Shown: piece by piece, positions 5,059 to 9,282 of the stretch | Layout of the letters: every line of letters begins with the position of its first letter | Numbering within the stretch: position 1 is the first letter of the stretch | NCBI GenBank assembly: GCA_003151295.1 | Contig: PLXD01000102.1 | Location: 1-9,282 of the forward strand | Source: Chitinophagaceae bacterium | GTDB lineage: Bacteria; Bacteroidota; Bacteroidia; Chitinophagales; Chitinophagaceae | DNA: 9,282 nt | Reading direction: 5' to 3' | Program-made: the position numbers and the translations under genes | Notes under the pieces: model-generated | Told to the model about the DNA's origin: nothing | Databases searched by the model: none | Seen by the model: only the letters and a program-made list of their open reading frames with translations

Positions 5059-5086
5059 GAGCATGTAAAAAAAGATTTTAGTAAGT

Positions 5087-6079
5087 ATGATTGATTTTAA
5101 TAAGCTTTTCGAAGATTTTAAGGGGATCAAAGCCGGTGTGATCGGGGATGTGATGCTCGATACCTATTGGTGGGGGCATGTAGAGCGGATATCCCCGGAA
5201 GCGCCCGTGCCGGTCGTGACATTGGACAAACGCGAACACCGGATCGGGGGAGCGGGGAATGTAGCACTCAACCTGGCTTCGCTGGGCGCAGAGACGACCG
5301 TTTTTTCCGTGATCGGCAGCGACGAAGATGGGGGAAAGCTGGAAGGTTTGCTGCAGGAGAATGCCATCCGGACATCATATCTGCTCCGGAGCGAAGCACG
5401 TATCACGACCAATAAGGCACGTATTATCAGCCGCAACCAGCAGATGATGCGCCTGGATTCAGAGACGACCAGGGATCTGACTGCCGCTGAAGAGGATGGA
5501 CTGATTGGACAGGTGAAGAAATACCTGGAGCTTGAAAAGCCGCAGGTACTCATTTTCGAAGACTATAATAAGGGAGTGCTGACCGGGCGGGTTATTAGCG
5601 AGGTGATCACCTTGTGTAAACGCTACGGGGTCATCACTGCCGTCGATCCGAAAAGGAAAAACTTCTTTACGTACAAGGGGGTGGAGATATTTAAGCCTAA
5701 TCTCAAAGAAGTCAAAGAGGGGCTCAATCTGCTCCTGGAAGAGCCCAACCTGCCGTCGCTCCGGGAGATCCACCGCCAGTTGGGTGAGAAACTGCAGCAC
5801 GCTATTTCCTTTATTACCCTATCTGAAAGAGGCGTTTTCTTTGAGGCGCCGGGAGTTGCCGATATCATCCCTTCCCATATACGCAATGTAGCGGATGTAT
5901 CCGGGGCAGGGGATACCGTGATCGCCGTGGCATCCCTGGTATATGCCGCTACGAAGGACGTGCGGCTGATGGCCGAGGTCGCCAACCTGGCCGGGGGGCT
6001 GGTCTGCGAAGAAGTCGGCACGGTAGCTATTAACAAGGAGCGGCTGCTGACCGAATGCAAGGTGTTGCTCGTGGCTTAA
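5087..6079 (+). CDS. rfaE1: D-glycero-beta-D-manno-heptose-7-phosphate kinase (RfaE domain I)
   Basis: A 330-residue PfkB/ribokinase-family kinase of the HldE/RfaE domain I type. It phosphorylates D-glycero-D-manno-heptose 7-phosphate at C1, an early cytoplasmic step toward the ADP-heptose used for lipopolysaccharide core. Visible motifs are GDVMLDTYWWG (20-30), RISPEAPVPV (34-43), GGAGNVALNLASLGA (54-68), NQQMMRLD (117-124), EDYNKGVL (158-165), VDPK (186-189), KPN (203-205), ITLSERG (243-249) and the catalytic VSGAGDT (271-277, base Asp276). E. coli HldE is a kinase-cytidylyltransferase fusion of about 477 residues. Here only the kinase half is present, so the nucleotidyltransferase (rfaE2) must be encoded elsewhere. 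It is followed after 14 bp by ispD and is probably co-transcribed with it. The start ATG at 5087 fits the family's N-terminus. Confidence 0.93.
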   Translation: MIDFNKLFEDFKGIKAGVIGDVMLDTYWWGHVERISPEAPVPVVTLDKREHRIGGAGNVALNLASLGAETTVFSVIGSDEDGGKLEGLLQENAIRTSYLLRSEARITTNKARIISRNQQMMRLDSETTRDLTAAEEDGLIGQVKKYLELEKPQVLIFEDYNKGVLTGRVISEVITLCKRYGVITAVDPKRKNFFTYKGVEIFKPNLKEVKEGLNLLLEEPNLPSLREIHRQLGEKLQHAISFITLSERGVFFEAPGVADIIPSHIRNVADVSGAGDTVIAVASLVYAATKDVRLMAEVANLAGGLVCEEVGTVAINKERLLTECKVLLVA

Positions 6080-6093
6080 ATTGTAACGTTCAA

Positions 6094-6774
6094 ATGAATA
6101 AATACGCAGTCATAGTCGCCGGCGGATCGGGTTCACGGATGGGTACCCAGGTTCCCAAGCAGTTTCTGTTACTGCATAGCAGACCTGTCCTTTGGCATAC
6201 GCTGAATGCTTTCCTGAATGCGTATGAGGACCTGGAGATCGTGCTGGTGCTACCGGAAGAACACATGGAGACGGGGCAGAAGATCCTTGGCGCCACCCAT
6301 GCCCCTCATCGAATCCGGGCCATTACCGGGGGAGAAACCCGCTTTCATTCCGTTAAGAAAGGACTGGACTGCCTCTCCGATCGTTCCATTATTTTTGTGC
6401 ACGACGGGGTCCGGTGCCTGGTCACGCCGTCGCTTATCCATCGCTGTTTCGATAAGGCATTGGAGACAGGAAATGCGATCCCCGCCATCCGCTGCATGGA
6501 TTCGATCCGCGTGGAGATGCCCGAAGGCAACCAGGCGATCGACCGGGACAAGATCCGGATCATCCAGACCCCGCAAACCTTTTCCAGCGAACTTCTCCAG
6601 TCAGCATTCGGGCAGGTTTACCAGGAATCCTTTATGGACGAAGCCGTTGTCGTGGAGAGGATGGGCGTGAAGATCAACCTGGTGGAAGGGGATCCATCCA
6701 ATATTAAGATCACGCGGCCCATCGATCTTATGATCGCGGAAAAAATTTTGGAAGATCGTGCATTGACAATTTGA
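6094..6774 (+). CDS. ispD: 2-C-methyl-D-erythritol 4-phosphate cytidylyltransferase
   Basis: A 226-residue IspD, normal length. It transfers CMP from CTP to methylerythritol phosphate in the MEP route to isoprenoids. Visible motifs are the nucleotide-binding VAGGSGSRMG (8-17) and PKQF (21-24), HDGVR (103-107), IDRDKIRIIQTPQTF (149-163) with Arg151 at the position of the E. coli substrate-binding arginine, DEAVVVE (182-188) and NIKITRPIDLMIAE (203-216) with Lys205. The frame is open from an upstream ATG at 6055 inside rfaE1, but ATG 6094 gives the standard IspD N-terminus (MNKYAVIVAGG), so it is chosen. It lies 14 bp after rfaE1. The only functional link I see is that both act on sugar-phosphate precursors for the cell envelope, so the pairing may be incidental. 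It converges on the GNAT-like gene with 48 bp between stops, and I see no strong terminator there. Confidence 0.94.
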   Translation: MNKYAVIVAGGSGSRMGTQVPKQFLLLHSRPVLWHTLNAFLNAYEDLEIVLVLPEEHMETGQKILGATHAPHRIRAITGGETRFHSVKKGLDCLSDRSIIFVHDGVRCLVTPSLIHRCFDKALETGNAIPAIRCMDSIRVEMPEGNQAIDRDKIRIIQTPQTFSSELLQSAFGQVYQESFMDEAVVVERMGVKINLVEGDPSNIKITRPIDLMIAEKILEDRALTI

Positions 6775-6822
6775 ATGGGAAGACGTAAGTGAACTGTTAG
6801 TTATTTTTGTAGGGTGTCGATT

Positions 6823-7935
6823 TCATTTTTTTAATAAACGCAGGGGCCAGGGCAGACGGTTGAACCTGAAAAAGAAGTAAGGCTGTTCGACCGGGCCGAA
6901 TTTTTTATAGAACCGGGCGATTCCGGGTATATCGGATCCTTCGAAGTCGAGAATGAGGTCCTGACCGGCGAATTCCCGGATCAGTTGGTCCAATAAAAAA
7001 TGATTTGCCTGCTTCTTTTTTCCCTCCGGTAACGTGCTTGGCAGCATCAGGTGGATCCTGTTCTTCTTTTTCAGCAGAAGCGAGACGGCTAGTAATTGGT
7101 AGCGTGACTGATCCTGCAAACGATCCTGAGAATGGTCCTGCGAATGATTTTGCGAATCGTCCAAGTCACCGTATACGGCTCTTAGCAACAGTCCTCCTTC
7201 CTTTTGAAGAACGAGACAAGCCTTTAAGAACCTGTCATAATCTTTTTTCTTTACGTGTGACAAGCGTTCCCGGTAGGTGGTGTGATAAATTGCTATGGCC
7301 TGTGCCGGATCGAAGACGGCGGTATAGTGCAGGGGGAAGCCATGAGACACCGCTGAAGCTGAAGGCGGAATGCGATCCGTGGCGGCCAGGTTTTTGAGAA
7401 GAGATGTGGAATACTGGTCGCGAAGCTGGGAGTAGGGTGCGTCCAGCTGCAAAATATAATTCATACGGGGTTCGAGGGCTGCGTCCATCCCGGTCATCGC
7501 ACCTATCTCCGCAATTTCATTTTTATAATTCAGGAAGATCTCGGCAAACCGGAAATGGCGGGCGGCTTCATCGAGAAAGGCCCGGACCAGTTGACGGTAG
7601 CGTTCTTTTTGGTTTTGGGCTTCCTTTTGACCTTGAGGTTCGTTTTGACTCGGGAATTCCTTTTGGCTTTCGGGTTCCATCCCGCAAAAGATGCCCAATT
7701 GCTGGGTCAATGGCGGTTGATACAGATATTTGATCCCCCAGTTTTTATTCCAGGTCAGGGGCATTACTGCTTCATAGTCGTTCCATACCAGGGCATCCCA
7801 TTGCCTGGCCATATTGTCGAGGTAAAAGGAATAGGCATAGACCAGTCCATTGGGAGCCTTGTCGATGCAGGCATCCCATTTTGCCGGATCGATCTCCTGT
7901 CTTTTCAGATAGCGTATATGGTAGGGGGGAGTCAT
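6823..7935 (-). CDS. GNAT/FemAB-like acyltransferase of Bacteroidota, function unknown
   Basis: A 370-residue protein resembling a conserved but uncharacterised Bacteroidota family in the acyl-CoA N-acyltransferase/FemAB superfamily. From memory of that family, the N-terminal part (KWDACI, GLVYAYSFYLDNM, WDALVWNDYEAVMPLTW, YLYQPPLTQQLGIF) and the C-terminal part (LILDFEGSDIPGIARFYKKFG) match. Substrate and reaction are unknown. Two hydrophilic Gln-rich inserts interrupt the protein; both are made of in-frame tandem repeats (18-bp units at 7603-7674, 12-bp units at 7106-7162) and are likely absent in relatives, which are nearer 320 residues. An in-frame TTG exists at 7944, but the ATG at 7935 is one base after the stop of the upstream gene (TGA-T-ATG) and is the better start. 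It is translationally coupled to the barrel-like gene upstream and may act with it. It converges on ispD. Confidence 0.68.
   Translation of the reverse strand: MTPPYHIRYLKRQEIDPAKWDACIDKAPNGLVYAYSFYLDNMARQWDALVWNDYEAVMPLTWNKNWGIKYLYQPPLTQQLGIFCGMEPESQKEFPSQNEPQGQKEAQNQKERYRQLVRAFLDEAARHFRFAEIFLNYKNEIAEIGAMTGMDAALEPRMNYILQLDAPYSQLRDQYSTSLLKNLAATDRIPPSASAVSHGFPLHYTAVFDPAQAIAIYHTTYRERLSHVKKKDYDRFLKACLVLQKEGGLLLRAVYGDLDDSQNHSQDHSQDRLQDQSRYQLLAVSLLLKKKNRIHLMLPSTLPEGKKKQANHFLLDQLIREFAGQDLILDFEGSDIPGIARFYKKFGPVEQPYFFFRFNRLPWPLRLLKK
7106..7162. repeat. 12-bp in-frame minisatellite inside the GNAT-like gene
   Basis: About 4.7 copies of a 12-bp unit, consensus GAATGATCCTGC on the plus strand: units at 7106, 7118, 7130, 7142 and a partial at 7154. 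On the coding strand it gives a four-residue repeat like SQDH (DSQN HSQD HSQD RLQD). The length is a multiple of three, so changes in copy number keep the frame. Confidence 0.85.
7603..7674. repeat. 18-bp in-frame minisatellite inside the GNAT-like gene
   Basis: Four 18-bp units (7603-7620, 7621-7638, 7639-7656, 7657-7674), each beginning TTCNTTTTG on the plus strand. On the coding strand they give a six-residue repeat, PESQKE FPSQNE, then PQGQKE and AQNQKE. It is unrelated in unit length to the 12-bp repeat in the same gene. Confidence 0.85.
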
Positions 7936-7936
7936 A

Positions 7937-9282
7937 TCAATCAAGTGCTCTGGCGGCCATCGTCTTGCCGGCTATTTTTTTGAAATCGATGTTTTGCAGG
8001 TCTATGCTGAAGGAAATCTTTTTCCAGAAGGTGTTCTCTTCGGGAATGGTTTTCAGTTGATCGCCGAAGTCGCTGCTATAGAAAATAGGCGCATAGAAAT
8101 TGATGATGTTGTGAAACAGGGACAACTGCAGGCCGCCCACATAAAGAAACTTGCTGGTCTGTGGATTGCTTTGCCAACCTCCTGCATAGGTGCCGATATC
8201 GAGGAAGACTTTGAGCGGAACCGGGAACGGGAATAAAAAAGACGGCAGCGTGCTATTGAAGTTCGTGGCTGCGACCCAGTTATCGGAGCGGCCTTCCAGG
8301 AAGGGGAACTGGGGAACTTGTATTTTGAGGCCGCCGTCCCTGATCATGACCTGCTGGCTGGCAAATCCCGTGAATTCGTTCCTGCCTAAAAAATAATTGC
8401 TATAGGTATAGTCCTCGTCTCCTCTTACACCTGTGAGTTTCGGTTCAAAGGAAGATAGGTCCAGGGCTGAGCTTTGGCCGCCCAGGTAGCCGAATTTGGC
8501 TGCAAAGATCCGTACGGCCATTCCTCCGCCCGAGGCATAGTTGAAGAAATAATTCCCGGTGAAATTGATGCGGTAGAACCGGCTGGCCTGCTGGAATTGT
8601 AATTGGGCATTGTAGGGATAAAGGATCCTGTCGTCGGCCATATTCAGGCTGAGTTGGTTCAGGTAGCGGAAAGCGTATCGTCCATTGACCGGATAATATT
8701 GGGAGTCCGTGCTCTTCAGTACGTAGCGGTCGAAGCTTTTTTCCCCGATGAGGTAGGTCTTGAACCCGATCCATTTTTCTATCGTGCTCCGGGGCGTGGC
8801 TTTTTTCAGCGTTAGACGGACAGAGGGGACGATCTTATAGAATCCACCGAATATCTTATTTCCGTTGCTATCCGTCCCCGCGAGGGAGGAGAAGCGGGCG
8901 CCATCCAGGGCGAACTCTATTTTTTGAAAGCCGCTGCCTATGCCCGGATATTCCGAATAGCTGAGTCTCCCGATGCCAGTCAGTTGCCGGCTATTCGTGG
9001 CGTAAAGGGGCGCCAGCAGGAATTGGAAACGGTTGGGCGGCAGGTCGAAATTGTGGAGGATCGCCCCGATCATGAACTTATCGTATTCGTTATAGCCGAT
9101 GGCCGGAGCGAGATTGATATACTCGATCTTGTCCGTGTTAAGGGTCGAAAACAGGAAAGCCGGTTTTATCCTTTTCGGAGATGCAGGGGGTGCAAGGGCC
9201 CCTTTTTCCTCCAGCAGGCCGAAAGCACGATTCAGGGTCCGGCCACTGGTATTTTCGAGGACGGCGCGGAAGTCATCAGGGC
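7937..9282 (-). CDS. C-terminal part of a large barrel-like outer-membrane or surface protein (partial)
   Basis: The frame is open from the right edge (9280) to TGA at 7939-7937, 447 residues; the ATG at 9073 is internal, since the protein clearly continues upstream (FRAVLENTSG, LNRAFGLLEEKG, IEYINLAPAIGYNEYDKFM). Most of the visible part is Tyr/Phe/Gly-rich with alternating hydrophobic residues and short turns (FQFLLAPLYAT, RLSYSEYPGIG, YFFNYASGGGMAVRIFAAKFGYLGG, FLYVGGLQLSLFHNIINFYAPIFYS), as in a transmembrane beta barrel. The end is FSIDLQNIDFKKIAG. It resembles, from memory, the C-terminal region of large M1-peptidase-like proteins of Bacteroidota, but no catalytic motif is in the window, so I give no enzyme name. 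The last residue is Asp, not the aromatic typical of classic barrel proteins. It is coupled to the GNAT-like gene by TGA-T-ATG. Confidence 0.5.
   Translation of the reverse strand, partial: PDDFRAVLENTSGRTLNRAFGLLEEKGALAPPASPKRIKPAFLFSTLNTDKIEYINLAPAIGYNEYDKFMIGAILHNFDLPPNRFQFLLAPLYATNSRQLTGIGRLSYSEYPGIGSGFQKIEFALDGARFSSLAGTDSNGNKIFGGFYKIVPSVRLTLKKATPRSTIEKWIGFKTYLIGEKSFDRYVLKSTDSQYYPVNGRYAFRYLNQLSLNMADDRILYPYNAQLQFQQASRFYRINFTGNYFFNYASGGGMAVRIFAAKFGYLGGQSSALDLSSFEPKLTGVRGDEDYTYSNYFLGRNEFTGFASQQVMIRDGGLKIQVPQFPFLEGRSDNWVAATNFNSTLPSFLFPFPVPLKVFLDIGTYAGGWQSNPQTSKFLYVGGLQLSLFHNIINFYAPIFYSSDFGDQLKTIPEENTFWKKISFSIDLQNIDFKKIAGKTMAARALD

Larger units (their letters stand above)
4420..5086. other. 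Gene-poor region between rpiA and rfaE1
   Basis: These 667 bases contain no convincing long gene. From left to right I see two overlapping short ORFs on opposite strands (4495-4635 plus, 4579-4716 minus), a structured block of TTCGY-rich sequence bounded by imperfect inverted repeats (4676-4847), an 18-bp tandem pair, a perfect TAnnTTTG at 4945-4952, a short hairpin followed by five T, and a G/T-rich 10-bp tandem repeat. The first 400 bases differ in style from the AT-richer last 170. A decayed mobile element or a dispersed non-coding element are the simplest explanations. Confidence 0.6.

Noticed and set aside
4420..5086. CRISPR array or tRNA gene in the gene-poor region
   Set aside because: The repeats are short, with two or three copies and no spacers, and no cloverleaf with a TTCRA arm and acceptor stem was found.
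6055..6093. ATG at 6055 as the ispD start
   Set aside because: It would overlap rfaE1 and add 13 residues not found before the IspD nucleotide-binding motif; ATG 6094 fits.

Overview
The window looks like chromosomal DNA from a Bacteroidota member, most likely Chitinophagales/Chitinophagaceae. Genes lack Shine-Dalgarno sequences. Candidate promoters fit the Bacteroidota -33 TTTG / -7 TAnnTTTG pattern. The protein set (single-chain E1 ketoacid dehydrogenase C-terminus, stand-alone heptose-7-phosphate kinase, Bacteroidota-type GNAT/FemAB-like protein, aromatic-rich barrel-like protein) also fits. The organism call is inference; there is no rRNA or other direct marker.

Layout. At the left edge (2-508, +) is the C-terminal part of an E1 beta-type 2-oxoacid dehydrogenase that seems to lack about 30 residues inside its transketolase-C domain. 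Convergent to it, on the minus strand (3391 down to 541), is a three-gene cysteine-synthesis operon: a CysM-type cysteine synthase, a JAMM/Mec hydrolase, and a fusion of a CysO-like sulfur carrier to a MoeZ-like E1/rhodanese. This matches the thiocarboxylate route known from Mycobacterium: MoeZ loads sulfur on the CysO C-terminal Gly-Gly, CysM makes a CysO-cysteine adduct, and Mec releases cysteine.

The main discovery is upstream of that operon (3423-3597, minus strand). A good -7 element is followed by a 28-codon leader ORF with six consecutive Cys codons. After it comes an intrinsic terminator (11-bp stem, U6) just before cysM. A 7-nt segment near the leader's 3' end (GGTGGAG) is perfectly complementary to the 5' arm of the terminator (CTCCACC). 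This is the architecture of a ribosome-mediated transcription attenuator sensing Cys-tRNA, here controlling a CysO-CysM-Mec pathway.

Divergent from the leader is rpiA (3715-4419, +). A gene-poor 667-bp stretch follows (4420-5086), with two overlapping short ORFs of doubtful reality, an approximately 170-bp block bounded by imperfect inverted repeats, short tandem repeats, and a perfect TAnnTTTG. Then come rfaE1 (heptose-7-phosphate kinase, for LPS core heptose) and ispD (MEP isoprenoid pathway), 14 bp apart and probably co-transcribed. The right end (minus strand) holds a GNAT/FemAB-like gene with two in-frame minisatellites, and, upstream of it, the C-terminal part of a large barrel-like protein that runs off the window. 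Two minus-strand junctions (cysM-mec and barrel-GNAT) have the same one-base arrangement, stop-T-ATG.
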